Notes: generated by a model not told the origin, from the letters alone. Shown: positions 25,250-35,232, numbered from the stretch's first letter. The stretch is DNA of 47,359 bases from Chitinophagaceae bacterium (GCA_007695095.1 REEL01000062.1:1-47359); one strand, 5' to 3'. A program made the numbers and translations.

Positions 25250-25900
25250 TTAAAATAAACCCCCGCCTATTTTTGCATTAACTTTGTTGATTACATCCCC
25301 TAAGTGTTCAGGATTCTCAGCAAAATTAATTTTATCAACATCTATTATCAGTAAGTTGCCTTCGTCATAAGCGGTAATCCACTTTTCATAATACTCATTT
25401 AGTCTTTTCAAGTAATCCAAACGGATATTTTCTTCATAATCCCGTCCTCTCTTCTGTATTTGATTCACTAAAGTAGGTAAAGATGCTCTCAAATATATAA
25501 TCAAATCCGGAGGTCCAATCATATAACTTATGGTTTTAAACAAACTCAGGTAATTCTCAAAATCCCGGGTAGACATCAGGCCCATAGCATTTAAATTGGG
25601 TGCGAAAATATTTGCATCCTCATAAATAGTTCTGTCCTGAACTACCGTTTGCTCACCTTCTTTAATTTTTATAGCCTGCTTAAAACGATTATTTAAAAAG
25701 AAAATCTGCAAATTAAACGACCATCTCCTCATATCATTATAAAAATCAAATAAGTAAGGATTGTTGTTTACCTCCTCATAGTGGGCTTCCCATTTAAAAT
25801 GCTTAGCCAGCTTTTCAGTTAAGGTTGTTTTCCCGGAGCCGATATTGCCGGCTACAGCTATATGCTTTATTTTATTAGTCTGAGAGTCTTTCTCTGTCAT
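25250..25900 (-). CDS. Deoxynucleoside kinase
   Basis: The 216-residue enzyme belongs to the dCK/dGK family that phosphorylates salvaged deoxynucleosides. The P-loop is GNIGSGKT (18-25), the substrate region includes EEVNNNPYLFDFY, the conserved VVQDRTIYEDA holds Asp89-Arg90, and the lid segment is QKRGRDYEENI. Whether it prefers deoxyadenosine, deoxyguanosine or deoxycytidine is not evident. It follows trpS on the minus strand by 11 bp and is probably co-transcribed. Confidence 0.92.
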   Translation of the reverse strand: MTEKDSQTNKIKHIAVAGNIGSGKTTLTEKLAKHFKWEAHYEEVNNNPYLFDFYNDMRRWSFNLQIFFLNNRFKQAIKIKEGEQTVVQDRTIYEDANIFAPNLNAMGLMSTRDFENYLSLFKTISYMIGPPDLIIYLRASLPTLVNQIQKRGRDYEENIRLDYLKRLNEYYEKWITAYDEGNLLIIDVDKINFAENPEHLGDVINKVNAKIGGGLF

Positions 25901-25911
25901 TTTTTTAAATT

Positions 25912-26907
25912 TTAAATACTTCCAATACCTATAGTTTCCTTAACTTCTTTCAATGTTTTTGATGCAGATTCTCTGGCTTTCTCTTGTCCCTGTTTTAGTA
26001 TTTTCTGTAAGTTTTCTTTATCATTTTGTATATCTGTAATTCTTTGCCTGATTGGATTGGTAAAATTAATAATATCCTCTGCAAGTTGTTTTTTTAAATC
26101 CCCGTAGCGTATTGAACAATCTTTATAAGCATTGATAAAATGAGTTTTGGTACTTTCATCGGAAACCAAACTCATGATATCAAAAATATTTTTTATCGGC
26201 TCTGAAAGAGGGCTATCAGGTTCAGTCGGCCCGGCATCTGTTACTGCCCTCATTACCTTCTTTTTAATTGAACCCGGATCTTCGACAAGATAAATAGCAT
26301 TACCGGGTCCTTCAGACTTTCCCATTTTACCGCTTCCATCCAGTCCCGGTACTTTAACTAATTCCTCACTAAAATTAAACGCCTGAGGCTCCGGAAACAC
26401 TTCACAATTATATAAATGATGAAATCTTTTTACAAAATTACGGGTCATTTCAAGATGTTGAATCTGATCCTTGCCCACCGGAACTTTATTGGCTTTATGA
26501 ATAATTATATCTATTGCCATCAATACCGGATATGTCAGCAAACCTGCGTTTATATTTTCCTGTTGCTTGCTAACTTTATCCTTATAAGTTGTACACCTCT
26601 CAAGTTCACCTTTATAAGCAATCATATTAAAAATAAGATAAAGCTCGGCAATTTCAGGTATATCACTTTGCAAATACAATACTGTTTTTTCAGGATCAAG
26701 ACCACATGCCAGATATTCACTTAACACATAGCTTACATTTTGCTTTAATTCTCCACTTTTAGGATGTGTCGTTAAAGAATGATAATCCGCTATAAAAAAG
26801 AAAGTTTTATAGGACTCCTGGAGCTTCACAAAGTTTTTTACAGCTCCGAAATAATTACCCAAATGCAGGCGCCCGGTAGGACGGACACCACTAACGACAG
26901 TTTCCAT
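25912..26907 (-). CDS. trpS: Tryptophanyl-tRNA synthetase
   Basis: This 331-residue class I synthetase has the HIGH-type motif HLGN (15-18, PTGRLHLGNYFG) and the KMSKS-type loop KMGKS (194-198). GKDQIQHLEMTR is the usual TrpS segment for substrate and dimer contacts. Length is normal for the compact bacterial form. It is divergent from gatC with about 207 bp between them and heads the minus-strand pair with the deoxynucleoside kinase. Confidence 0.97.
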   Translation of the reverse strand: METVVSGVRPTGRLHLGNYFGAVKNFVKLQESYKTFFFIADYHSLTTHPKSGELKQNVSYVLSEYLACGLDPEKTVLYLQSDIPEIAELYLIFNMIAYKGELERCTTYKDKVSKQQENINAGLLTYPVLMAIDIIIHKANKVPVGKDQIQHLEMTRNFVKRFHHLYNCEVFPEPQAFNFSEELVKVPGLDGSGKMGKSEGPGNAIYLVEDPGSIKKKVMRAVTDAGPTEPDSPLSEPIKNIFDIMSLVSDESTKTHFINAYKDCSIRYGDLKKQLAEDIINFTNPIRQRITDIQNDKENLQKILKQGQEKARESASKTLKEVKETIGIGSI

Positions 26908-27093
26908 GTTAAATAAACAATTTTATGCGAAATTATTAAACATAATTCAATTTCAAACCATTTATAAGTTTTAAATAAAGTTTAAAGTGTCATGCTTTCA
27001 TAAAAACACGAATTTTATTGAATTTCAGATAAAAGTTTACAAATAACTTAATTCCTTTGTAATGTTAAAATCAATTTATGAAAATGTATTTCT

Positions 27094-27101
27094 TACTTTT
27101 G
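27094..27101 (+). promoter_or_regulatory. Putative -7 element of the gatC promoter
   Basis: TACTTTTG matches TAnnTTTG and ends 13 bp before the gatC ATG, so the leader would be very short. No clear -33 element is seen at standard spacing. Confidence 0.45.
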
Positions 27102-27114
27102 CAAAAAAAAGAGC

Positions 27115-27405
27115 ATGGAAATAAATGACAAATTAATTGACAAGCTTGCAGATTTGTGCAAACTGGAGTTTTCAGAAAATGAAAAAACGGAACTGTCTGC
27201 TGATCTTTCAAACATTTTGGACCTGATAGAAAAACTCAAAGAGTTACCCACTGATAATGTAGAGCCCTTGATTTATGTAAATGATGATTTAAATCAATTT
27301 AGAGAGGATAGTGCGAAAAATGAAATCACCCGTGAACAAGCCTTAAAAAATGCTCCGTCAAAAGATTCTGATTATATAAAAGTACCGAAATTCATAAATA
27401 AATAA
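27115..27405 (+). CDS. gatC: Asp-tRNA(Asn)/Glu-tRNA(Gln) amidotransferase subunit C
   Basis: The 96-residue protein has the GatC pattern: two N-terminal helices ([21 protein letters not shown], split around the loop), [19 protein letters not shown], then [20 protein letters not shown]. GatC links GatA and GatB in the complex that amidates mischarged tRNA. gatA and gatB are not in the window, and separated gat genes are common. The ABC ATPase gene starts 4 bp downstream. Confidence 0.93.
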   Translation: MEINDKLIDKLADLCKLEFSENEKTELSADLSNILDLIEKLKELPTDNVEPLIYVNDDLNQFREDSAKNEITREQALKNAPSKDSDYIKVPKFINK

Positions 27406-27409
27406 GTTG

Positions 27410-28108
27410 ATGGCTGCACAATCGATGATTTTTATTGAGGACATAAAAAAGATTTATATTTTAGGATCAGAAGTTATAAATGCTTTAGCAGGCGTTGACC
27501 TGACTATTGAAAAAAATGAATATGTAGCACTGATGGGGCCTTCAGGTTCCGGGAAATCTACATTAATGAATATTTTGGGATGTTTAGATACTCCAAGCAG
27601 CGGAAATTATTACTTAAATAATACGCTTGTAAGTAAAATGAAAGATAATGAACTGGCTGAAATCAGAAATCAGGAAATTGGGTTTATTTTTCAAACATTT
27701 AATCTCTTACCTCGTTTGACAGCATTGGAAAATGTAGCACTTCCAATGATTTATGCAGGCATGGGAGCGTCAAAAAGAAAAGAAAAAGCAAAAAATGTAT
27801 TAGGCATGGTGGGTTTGTCTGACAGAATGCATCACAAACCAAGTGAACTCTCCGGTGGACAAAGACAAAGAGTAGCTATTGCCAGAGCACTGGTAAACGA
27901 CCCTTCAATTATCTTAGCAGATGAACCAACCGGAAACCTTGACAGTAAGACCTCTGATGAAATAATGGGAATTTTTGATGTGATTCACAAAGAAGGAAAT
28001 ACCGTTATTTTGGTTACTCACGAGGAAGAAATAGCGACCTATTCGAATAGGATTATTCGTTTAAGAGACGGGTTGATCGAAAGTGATGTAAACAGGTTGA
28101 ATAATTAA
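27410..28108 (+). CDS. LolD/MacB-type ABC transporter ATPase
   Basis: The 232-residue ATPase has Walker [10 protein letters not shown] (43-51), the Q-loop near [17 protein letters not shown], the ABC signature LSGGQRQR (147-154), Walker [10 protein letters not shown] (from 167) and the switch His in LVTHEEE. The FNLLP...ENV pattern is typical of LolD/MacB/FtsE-type proteins that pair with FtsX-fold permeases and move lipoproteins or other molecules in the envelope. No permease is adjacent, so it must work with one coded elsewhere. I chose the ATG at 27410 over a TTG one codon before it. Confidence 0.92.
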   Translation: MAAQSMIFIEDIKKIYILGSEVINALAGVDLTIEKNEYVALMGPSGSGKSTLMNILGCLDTPSSGNYYLNNTLVSKMKDNELAEIRNQEIGFIFQTFNLLPRLTALENVALPMIYAGMGASKRKEKAKNVLGMVGLSDRMHHKPSELSGGQRQRVAIARALVNDPSIILADEPTGNLDSKTSDEIMGIFDVIHKEGNTVILVTHEEEIATYSNRIIRLRDGLIESDVNRLNN

Positions 28109-28232
28109 GATAAAGTGTTAATTTTTAATCTTCTTCAATTATTTTTAACTATTATGAACTTTTTCCACGGCTACTTTATTACAGAAGAAAATCTATTTAT
28201 ACACGAGATTGGATTTAAAGAAGTTAATTAAT

Positions 28233-28781
28233 ATGAAAATATATACGAAAACAGGCGATAAAGGAAAAACAAGTCTGCTTGGCGGCACTAAAGTTCCCAA
28301 ATACCATTTACGAATTGAAGCTTACGGAACCATCGATGAACTGAATGCACACTTAGGAATGATTATGAGTTTTGATGAAAAAAAATTAGTGAGCGAAAAA
28401 CTACGGCTAATTCAAGACAGATTATTTACCATTGGATCTTCCTTAGCAGCTGACCCCGAAAAAACTAAAATGGTGATTCCTGATTTAAAAGAGGAGGATA
28501 TTACTTTTTTAGAAAATGAAATAGATAAAATGGAATCGGAATTGCCAAGCTTGAAAAATTTTATTTTGCCCGGCGGAAACTCTTTAAGTGCTTCAATACA
28601 CATAGCCAGATGCGTTTGCAGACGGGCAGAAAGAAATGTTGTGCATCTTTCTGAAGAACATTTTACAGAAACTAAAGTTATTATCTACCTAAATAGGTTG
28701 AGTGATTATTTATTTGTCTTATCTCGTTGGATAACCTTTACTTACGGACTGGAAGAAATTAACTGGACACCCAGAAAATAA
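28233..28781 (+). CDS. PduO-type cob(I)alamin adenosyltransferase
   Basis: The 182-residue enzyme makes adenosylcobalamin from ATP and reduced cobalamin. It has the ATP-binding opening IYTKTGDKGKTSLLGG, the central LPGGNSLSASIHIARCVCRRAERNVV helix pair in two halves, and YLNRLSDYLFVLSRW near the end. The ATG at 28233 is the family start; a TTG eight codons upstream is less likely. No cobalamin-dependent enzyme is nearby. The gene stands about 125 bp after the ABC ATPase gene and before DUF2795. Confidence 0.95.
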   Translation: MKIYTKTGDKGKTSLLGGTKVPKYHLRIEAYGTIDELNAHLGMIMSFDEKKLVSEKLRLIQDRLFTIGSSLAADPEKTKMVIPDLKEEDITFLENEIDKMESELPSLKNFILPGGNSLSASIHIARCVCRRAERNVVHLSEEHFTETKVIIYLNRLSDYLFVLSRWITFTYGLEEINWTPRK

Positions 28782-28808
28782 TTTTTTTATAATTTTTTGC
28801 TTTACAAG

Positions 28809-28838
28809 TTGATTATCTGAACTTAAATTTTATTTTTG
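28809..28838 (+). promoter_or_regulatory. Promoter of the DUF2795 gene
   Basis: TTG at 28809-28811 is followed after exactly 19 bp by TATTTTTG (28831-28838). This is the best match in the window to the Bacteroidota primary promoter (TTTG-N17-19-TAnnTTTG). The ATG follows 25 bp later. Confidence 0.65.
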
Positions 28839-28863
28839 CACCTCATTAAAAAATGCATAGTAT

Positions 28864-29085
28864 ATGTATTGGACTTTAGAACTTGCTTCACATTTAGAAG
28901 ATGCCCCATGGCCGGCTACAAAAGACGAACTTATAGATTACGCTATTCGCTCGGGTGCTCCTATTGAAGTAATAGAAAATCTTCAGGAACTCGAAGACGA
29001 AGGTGAAATCTATGAAGGGATTGAAGATATATGGCCGGATTACCCTACAACTGATGATTTCTTCTTCGATGAAGAGGAGTATTAG
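28864..29085 (+). CDS. Small acidic DUF2795 protein
   Basis: This 73-residue acidic protein has the DUF2795 pattern: MYWTLELASHLEDAPWPATK, then ELIDYAIRSGAPIEVIENL, a basic-poor helix pair, and a very acidic tail (DDFFFDEEEY). Its function is unknown in any species I can recall. The short length and its own promoter-like sequence suggest an abundant single-gene transcript. It is clearly a real gene because the whole frame fits the family. Confidence 0.88.
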   Translation: MYWTLELASHLEDAPWPATKDELIDYAIRSGAPIEVIENLQELEDEGEIYEGIEDIWPDYPTTDDFFFDEEEY

Positions 29086-29135
29086 GGATATTTTTTCTTT
29101 TTTAAAAGTGTCTTTCTTTTAAGCTTTTTTTCTTA

Positions 29136-29822
29136 CTAATCTGAAAAGAATTTCTTCAGCAAAACTGTTGCACATTCCAAATCAATCGGGGATGTGATTT
29201 TGATATTCATCTCGTTTCCTTCAATCAGAGAAATTTTTCCAATTTGATTCTCATAAACAGAAGCATCGTCTGTAAACTCAGCTTTGTAGTCTGGCTCGTA
29301 AGCCTTTTGTATTAAATCTGCTTTAAAAAATTGAGGGGTTTGAACTGTTTTATACAATTCCCTTTTAACCGCAAAATTGTTACTATTTTCAACCTTTCTG
29401 AGACTTGAAGTAATTGAAATGACAGGAATTACTGCTTGCTTTGCCTTAACGGTTTCCCAACCCTTTTCCAGAAGCTCTTTTTTAACAAAAGGTCTGGCAC
29501 CATCATGAATAGCAATATACTCAACATCAGTATCCAAATTTTTCAAGCCATTTTTTACAGACTCAAATCTACTTTCACCACCCTCAACTAAAGTTACATT
29601 TTCCAACAGAGCAGGAAATTCTGCTTTCATTGCCGAATAATAGGTAAAGTGAGTCTTCCCAATGACTAAAATAATTTGGGAAGTAGGGTCAGCTGCTTTA
29701 ATATGCTTTAATGTAAAATATATGACAGGCTTTCCGGTAGTTAATTCAAGAAACTGTTTCGGAATATTTCCTCCCATTCTAATACCGCTACCTCCGGCAA
29801 CAATTATGATAGCTCTTTTCAT
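29136..29822 (-). CDS. ispD: 2-C-methyl-D-erythritol 4-phosphate cytidylyltransferase
   Basis: The 228-residue enzyme of the MEP isoprenoid pathway joins CTP and methylerythritol phosphate. It shows the nucleotidyltransferase loop IIIVAGGSGIRMG with PKQF, the conserved AIHDGARPFV, and FTDDASVYE near the C terminus. Length and motifs are normal. It lies 70 bp downstream of queA on the same strand. Confidence 0.97.
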   Translation of the reverse strand: MKRAIIIVAGGSGIRMGGNIPKQFLELTTGKPVIYFTLKHIKAADPTSQIILVIGKTHFTYYSAMKAEFPALLENVTLVEGGESRFESVKNGLKNLDTDVEYIAIHDGARPFVKKELLEKGWETVKAKQAVIPVISITSSLRKVENSNNFAVKRELYKTVQTPQFFKADLIQKAYEPDYKAEFTDDASVYENQIGKISLIEGNEMNIKITSPIDLECATVLLKKFFSD

Positions 29823-29892
29823 AAGTCTGCGTTTAAAAGAACATCAAACCTTAGGCATGCACTAAGGCATGGACTTTAGATTTTAACAGCTG

Positions 29893-30942
29893 TTAAATAA
29901 TCAGCATTGCATCTCCATAACTAAAGAAGCGATATTTTTCTTTTATAGCCTCTTGATAGGCCTCCATTATCATATCATAATCTGCAAATGAAGCCACCAT
30001 AATCAACAAGCTTGATTTCGGAAGATGGAAATTCGTTAATAAAGAGTTTGCAATAGAAAAATCATAAGGAGGATGGCAAAATAAGTTTGTCCAACCCTGA
30101 TCCACTTTTAATCTGCGAGATGCTGAAACTGCTGATTCAATAGCTCTCATGGATGTAGTTCCAATAGCGCAAATTTTCTTATTTTTATCTTTAGCAGTAT
30201 TCACAATTTCTGCTGTAGACTCATTAATTTGAAAAAACTCTGAGTCCATTTTATGTTTGGAAAGATCCTCTACTTCAATATCTCTGAAAGTTCCTAAACC
30301 AACATGAAGAGTCACTTCTGCAAAATTAACCCCTTCAAGCTCCAGTCTTTTCATTACTTCTCTGCTAAAGTGTAAACCGGCTGTCGGAGCGGCAACGGCA
30401 CCTTCCTCTTTTGCAAATATAGTTTGATAGCGGTCTTTATCATCTCCTTCGGGTCTTCTTTTGATATACATAGGTAAGGGAGTTTCACCATAGCTAAAAA
30501 GCATTTCCTTAAATATTTCATAAGGTCTTTCATCTAAAAAACGGATTGTACGCCCTCTCGAAGTTGTATTATCAATTACTTCAGCTACTATTTCACCGTC
30601 ATCGCCAAAATACAGCTTATTCCCTACTCGTATTTTTCTTGCAGGATCTACCAATACATCCCAAAGTTTCATTTCACGATTCAACTCACGCAACAAAAAC
30701 ACTTCAATTTTAGCCCCGGTTTTTTCTTTCCTGCCGAAAAGTCGAGCCGGAAAAACTTTTGTATTATTCACAATCATTACATCACCATCGGTGAAGTAAC
30801 TCAATAAATCTTTGAAAACTTTATGTTCTATTGAACCGGTTTTTCTGTTTAAAACCATTAATCGACTTTCGTCCCTTTCCTGAGTCGGATACTGAGCAAT
30901 TAAAGATTTCGGCAAGTCATAATCAAACTGAGATAATTTCAT
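29893..30942 (-). CDS. queA: S-adenosylmethionine:tRNA ribosyltransferase-isomerase
   Basis: The 349-residue enzyme makes epoxyqueuosine in the wobble base of tRNAs with GUN anticodons. It has the family opening [23 protein letters not shown], split by a loop, then [40 protein letters not shown], and the ending [20 protein letters not shown] in two parts. All conserved blocks are present. With ispD downstream it forms a minus-strand pair. The 193-bp stretch upstream is shared with the divergent flippase gene. Confidence 0.97.
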   Translation of the reverse strand: MKLSQFDYDLPKSLIAQYPTQERDESRLMVLNRKTGSIEHKVFKDLLSYFTDGDVMIVNNTKVFPARLFGRKEKTGAKIEVFLLRELNREMKLWDVLVDPARKIRVGNKLYFGDDGEIVAEVIDNTTSRGRTIRFLDERPYEIFKEMLFSYGETPLPMYIKRRPEGDDKDRYQTIFAKEEGAVAAPTAGLHFSREVMKRLELEGVNFAEVTLHVGLGTFRDIEVEDLSKHKMDSEFFQINESTAEIVNTAKDKNKKICAIGTTSMRAIESAVSASRRLKVDQGWTNLFCHPPYDFSIANSLLTNFHLPKSSLLIMVASFADYDMIMEAYQEAIKEKYRFFSYGDAMLII

Positions 30943-31135
30943 GTAAGCAGGTTTTTAAAATCAAGGTGCAAAGTTAAGAAAAATAAAGCTTTTTGATAGG
31001 CTTTTTAAATTTTTTAATGTATTTTAAAACGTGTAAAACAGAAATTAATTTCAGATAAAAATTATGCAGGCTGCTTTTCATACAAACATTATTTAATTTA
31101 GCAAGCCGGTTTAACTATTTCGGAGTTTTGAATTT

Positions 31136-32368
31136 ATGAAAAAACAGCTGCTGCATTACTTTCTCGGACAATTGGCTCCTGCAATTTCCGGCATAATTTT
31201 AATTGTGCTTGCCGTCAGATTATTAGGTGAAGAGGAATACGGCTTTTATGCAGTAATTTACAGCAGCCTGGTTTTAATTCATAATTTATTTTTTGGGTGG
31301 GTTCAACAAAGCCTCCTTCGGTTTATCAGTCAATATGAAAACCTTCGCAAGGTTGTTCTGAATAAATTCCTGTTTATAAATAGCCTGAGTGCCATTAGCG
31401 CAGGCCTTACAGCCTTTATACTGAGTTTGCTTTTCTTTAAACTGGATGTAAGCAATGCCTTATGGATAGGCAGCTTTATGGTTTTGTATGTGTTTTTAAC
31501 CTTTTACCTCATAAGTTTTCAGGCATTTTTTAAAACTGCTTACTATGCATTTACCAATACATTTTATTACTTAGGGTATATCATCTTTTTTTTAATCCTG
31601 ATTTATACTCTGGAAAACGGTAGTTATATGTTGATTTTTAAATCTATGGTTTTTACTTTGATATTAATCCATATTTATGCTTTAAGCAGGTTGCATAAAA
31701 AGTTTAAGATAAATTTCAGTAAAGCTTTTGTGGATAAAGATTTTATAAAAAGAGCTTTTAACTTTGGCTTTCCTCTGACACTCTGGCTATTTGTTTCCCT
31801 ATTGTTAGGCTTCAGCGACCGCTACATTATTTTTTACTATCTGGGTGCTGAAGAAACAGGTACTTACACTGCTATTTATGATATGTTTTATAAAATTTCA
31901 ACCTTTGTTTGTCTGCCCGTTCTTTATGCATTCCATCCACAAATAATGGATTTATGGAATAAAGATAAAAGGGATGAAGCTGTGCGATTAATTAAAAAAG
32001 CTATGAAAATTGAAATTGCCGCTGCCCTTGCTTTTATTCTTTTATTGATACCCATTGCCCCTCCTGTGATTTTCAATTTGTTGAAACTGGAAGGTGCACA
32101 CTTACATTTAATATCCATAGTAATCGTTGCAGGTGGGTTTGCCTGGCAGTTAGCAATGTTTGCTCATAAACCACAGGAATTGCTTTTTCGGCAAAAATTT
32201 ATGCTTGCCGGAGTCATCCTTGCTCTATTATTAAATATTAGTCTTAACTTTCTTTTTATACCGGTTTACGGCATTACTGCTGCGGCATTCACCACCTTAA
32301 TAAGTGCTGTTTTTTATTTGTTAATAATGTCAGCAGATTCATTGAAAATCAGAAAAAGATTACACTGA
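31136..32368 (+). CDS. Polysaccharide flippase of the MATE/Wzx type
   Basis: The 410-residue membrane protein has about 12 hydrophobic helices. The N-terminal block is typical (QLAPAISGIILIVLAVRLLG, then EEYGFYAVIYS), as is GFPLTLWLFVSLLLGFSDRYII at the start of the second half. Wzx-type proteins flip lipid-linked sugars across the inner membrane. No glycosyltransferases or other capsule genes surround it, so it is an isolated flippase and its substrate is unknown. It is tail to tail with the phosphoribosyltransferase gene with no gap. Confidence 0.88.
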   Translation: MKKQLLHYFLGQLAPAISGIILIVLAVRLLGEEEYGFYAVIYSSLVLIHNLFFGWVQQSLLRFISQYENLRKVVLNKFLFINSLSAISAGLTAFILSLLFFKLDVSNALWIGSFMVLYVFLTFYLISFQAFFKTAYYAFTNTFYYLGYIIFFLILIYTLENGSYMLIFKSMVFTLILIHIYALSRLHKKFKINFSKAFVDKDFIKRAFNFGFPLTLWLFVSLLLGFSDRYIIFYYLGAEETGTYTAIYDMFYKISTFVCLPVLYAFHPQIMDLWNKDKRDEAVRLIKKAMKIEIAAALAFILLLIPIAPPVIFNLLKLEGAHLHLISIVIVAGGFAWQLAMFAHKPQELLFRQKFMLAGVILALLLNISLNFLFIPVYGITAAAFTTLISAVFYLLIMSADSLKIRKRLH

Positions 32369-32875
32369 TTAACTCAAATACGCCTTTTCGCTACCTTCTT
32401 CCAGCATAACTTTAATATGCTCCTGTACAGTCGTTGAAAGGGAAAATCCAACAAAATCAGGCTTAACAGGAAACATCTTATGCTGCCGGTCAACCAAGAC
32501 GGCTATCTGAATTTTTTTCGGTAAATATTTTAAAAAAGGCTTTATCGCAAAAGCAAGTGTTTTGCCGGTATTTGCCACATCATCCACTAGTATAATAATT
32601 TTGCCGTTTAGATTCTCCAAGTCTCTATCAAAACTTATTTCATTTTCATGCGGCTTTTTCTTACTGATAGACATCTCATACATCTGAATGTTGAAGTCTT
32701 TTCTTTGCTCTATGATAGCTTTAAGCTTTCTTGCAAGTTTAACACCATTTTCCTTTATCCCTATAAAAATCACTTCTTTTTCACCGGTATTTTCTTCTAA
32801 TATCTGACATGCAATACGGGTAATCTTTTGATCTATTAATTTTTTATCCAGTATTTCGATTTGCTTAGATTCCAT
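32369..32875 (-). CDS. Phosphoribosyltransferase (PyrR/HPRT-like)
   Basis: This 168-residue type I phosphoribosyltransferase has the PRPP motif ILVDDVANTGKTL (95-107) and an N-terminal segment VIFIGIKENGVKLARKL with the expected PPi loop. The hood is short, as in PyrR. It could be a uracil or hypoxanthine salvage enzyme or a PyrR-like regulator; sequence alone does not decide. It follows the subtilase gene on the minus strand with 2 bp between them, an odd pair with no obvious link. Confidence 0.85.
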   Translation of the reverse strand: MESKQIEILDKKLIDQKITRIACQILEENTGEKEVIFIGIKENGVKLARKLKAIIEQRKDFNIQMYEMSISKKKPHENEISFDRDLENLNGKIIILVDDVANTGKTLAFAIKPFLKYLPKKIQIAVLVDRQHKMFPVKPDFVGFSLSTTVQEHIKVMLEEGSEKAYLS

Positions 32876-32877
32876 TT

Positions 32878-35232
32878 TTATTGCAATAATATTTTCTTTT
32901 GTAAAAGTTGTGATTTAGCTGATTGAAAGTTAAGCAAAAATAATCCTTTAGGTAAATTCACTACATTTATTTTATGAAAAGTTTCACCCGCTGGAACAGC
33001 TCCATCCAAAACTATTCTTCCGGTTAAGTCAGAAAGCTCATAAGTTATTCTGTTTTCGGGCACTTTATCAAATTCAATATAAAAATATTCTTCTGCCGGA
33101 TTCGGATAAACATTTAAATTTAAGATTTGACCATCGACCAAAATCTCATGCACAGACGTAGTATCATAAAAACAACTACCATCATCGACATTTGCTTCCG
33201 GATTAAAGTTTGTTGCCAATTCATCTGTACAGCCATGAACAGCTTCAACACAAGACCCATCGTCCATATTTGCGTCTGCATCAAAATTTAAAGCATCCGG
33301 ATCTGTACACCCGTAATTCAAATCCATCTGGATTGCCCCAAATACGTTTAACTTTCCCCAACCATAAGTTTCATCAGGTAAAAGAGGAGGTGTAAAATCA
33401 TCTTCAAGAGCTGATAAAGTAATAGCGTCTTTCACTTCAAAATACCAGGCATCTGGATTTTTCTGTAAATAAAGTGCCGCTGCTCCGGCTACTTTTGGTG
33501 CTGCTAAAGAGGTTCCCCCATTTGTGCTGTGCATGCCCTCCGGGGCAACTCTATTTGCTTGTCCTGAAGAAATTAAAGCATTTACATTGGTCAGATTTCC
33601 GGTTGCCATTGTTCTGGTTCCTGAAGCAGTAATATCCGGTTTTACCCGTTCATCTCTGGTTGGGCCTCTGCTGGACGTCGGATGTATAATTCCAACCGGA
33701 TTTTCAGCTACTACCGTTGTTGTTCCATTAAAATTTTCATGAGCATATCGAGCTTCTGCATTTCCAACTGTAATCACTTTATCTGAACAAGTAAAGCTAC
33801 TTACTAAGGTTTTAGCATTATCAGGAAGTTTATAATTTACAATTTCCGGTACAATAGAGGCCGGAGGCAAACCAAATTCTACCATGTTAGAATGCCCCAT
33901 AATACTTTGTGAGCTCCAAATATCTATCCTGCCGTCTCCGGTTGCTATAAATCGCCACAAATCTGTTGTATTGGCAGGATTTACTTCTATCTCCACTTTA
34001 TACATATGCCCTTGGTGCCTTACTGTTAAAATAACAGCTCCCACAAAAGCTCCCTGATGATAAATAGCTCTTGAGATAGTTTGTTGATCTCCGGGATTTA
34101 AGTTTACAAATTGATTTTTAACATTAAAAAATTCTGTTTGACCTAAAAACTGAAAGCTTGTATCATCCGCACCTATTGAAAACCATACATCATTTAAGTC
34201 AGCAGTATCGGCAAACAATTCATAATACACAACATTAAACGTAGAGGTATATCTGAACCAGGTAAATGTAGTATCTGCTGTCACATCATACCCAAGGTGA
34301 TAATTAACATTTCCACGGTTTCCGGCTGCCGCAACCAGTACCCTACCTGCTCTTTCTTCCAGCATGTTTTCGATTAGTCTGGCGGGTAAATCCCGGGCAT
34401 CTCTTGAACCGTAATATGTACCAAGGCTGGCATTTATTACTACCGGCTTACCCATAGCATCTGCCTTTCTAAAAATATATTCAACAGCATCCACAAACTT
34501 AGATAAAGTAGGATCCTGATAATCATAAGCTACTATTATCAAATCAGATTTTGGAGCAACTCCTTTATAGTTCTCAACTTCCCTACCGCTTGAGGCGGCA
34601 GCTCCTGTTACATGCGTGCCGTGACCGAAACGATTTGCAGGTTCGCTATGGTTTACATTTCCGTTCTCAAAATCCTGAAAAGTCCACTCCGTTCCATAAA
34701 TATAAGGCATAGGTGGATTTAAATTGCTTGCATTCTGATCCCACATATATTTTATTCGGCTGCCATTTTCATCTTTAAAGTCTTCGTGATTATAAAAAAT
34801 TCCGGCATCTATAATTCCAACGACAACCCCTTCGCCTTTATAAGCCATATCAAGGGGACTCACTCCATCGTGAACCTGATTTACATTGTGAATAATCAAT
34901 GAAGTGTCCATTAATTGCACCAAAGGTTTATTTCCTTTGTCAATTTGTTTTATAAAAGCCTCTTGGCGTAAACTTTCAATATTTTCTGCTTTAATTTGAA
35001 CTGCAGCTATTCCATTATAATGATACTTAATAAATCCATCATTACTGCCCAGCCAATTTTCCAGTTCATTTATATCTCCCTCAACAAAAATATGTTCAAT
35101 GCCACGAACTACTTTTTCCCCATCGGCTGTATGCAATTGTTGGTTTTTATAAAAAAATACCGGCACATCCTCTGATGCATATAGAGAAAAAAGTATGGAA
35201 ACAAAGAAATAAGTAAGAAGTAATCTTATCAT
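32878..35232 (-). CDS. Secreted subtilisin-family (S8) protease with T9SS type A sorting domain
   Basis: The 784-residue protein has a signal peptide (about 1-20), a prodomain (about 25-120) and an S8 catalytic domain with Asp142 (VGIIDAGIFYNHED), His204 (RFGHGTHVTG) and Ser575 (GGTSLAAPKVAGAAA). A beta insertion lies at about 320-460. Two tandem calcium-type repeats, starting GCTDPDALNF (641) and GCTDELATNF (667) and each closing DDGSC, follow. The last 75 residues are a type A T9SS sorting tail (VYPNPAEEYFYIEF ... LPKGLFLLNFQS ... KKILLQ). It is thus exported by Sec, then through the T9SS, and likely anchored or released at the surface. All catalytic residues are present. It is direct evidence of T9SS use in this organism. 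Confidence 0.96.
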   Translation of the reverse strand: MIRLLLTYFFVSILFSLYASEDVPVFFYKNQQLHTADGEKVVRGIEHIFVEGDINELENWLGSNDGFIKYHYNGIAAVQIKAENIESLRQEAFIKQIDKGNKPLVQLMDTSLIIHNVNQVHDGVSPLDMAYKGEGVVVGIIDAGIFYNHEDFKDENGSRIKYMWDQNASNLNPPMPYIYGTEWTFQDFENGNVNHSEPANRFGHGTHVTGAAASSGREVENYKGVAPKSDLIIVAYDYQDPTLSKFVDAVEYIFRKADAMGKPVVINASLGTYYGSRDARDLPARLIENMLEERAGRVLVAAAGNRGNVNYHLGYDVTADTTFTWFRYTSTFNVVYYELFADTADLNDVWFSIGADDTSFQFLGQTEFFNVKNQFVNLNPGDQQTISRAIYHQGAFVGAVILTVRHQGHMYKVEIEVNPANTTDLWRFIATGDGRIDIWSSQSIMGHSNMVEFGLPPASIVPEIVNYKLPDNAKTLVSSFTCSDKVITVGNAEARYAHENFNGTTTVVAENPVGIIHPTSSRGPTRDERVKPDITASGTRTMATGNLTNVNALISSGQANRVAPEGMHSTNGGTSLAAPKVAGAAALYLQKNPDAWYFEVKDAITLSALEDDFTPPLLPDETYGWGKLNVFGAIQMDLNYGCTDPDALNFDADANMDDGSCVEAVHGCTDELATNFNPEANVDDGSCFYDTTSVHEILVDGQILNLNVYPNPAEEYFYIEFDKVPENRITYELSDLTGRIVLDGAVPAGETFHKINVVNLPKGLFLLNFQSAKSQLLQKKILLQ

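Noticed and set aside
28209-28232. TTG start for the cobalamin adenosyltransferase
   Set aside because: The ATG at 28233 gives the conserved MKIYTKTGDKG opening.
29086-29135. Terminator between the DUF2795 gene and ispD
   Set aside because: Only a 5-bp AAAAG/CTTTT pairing is possible; the T-rich stretch alone is not enough.
31136-32368. Capsule or O-antigen gene cluster around the flippase
   Set aside because: No glycosyltransferase, polymerase or sugar-nucleotide gene is adjacent.
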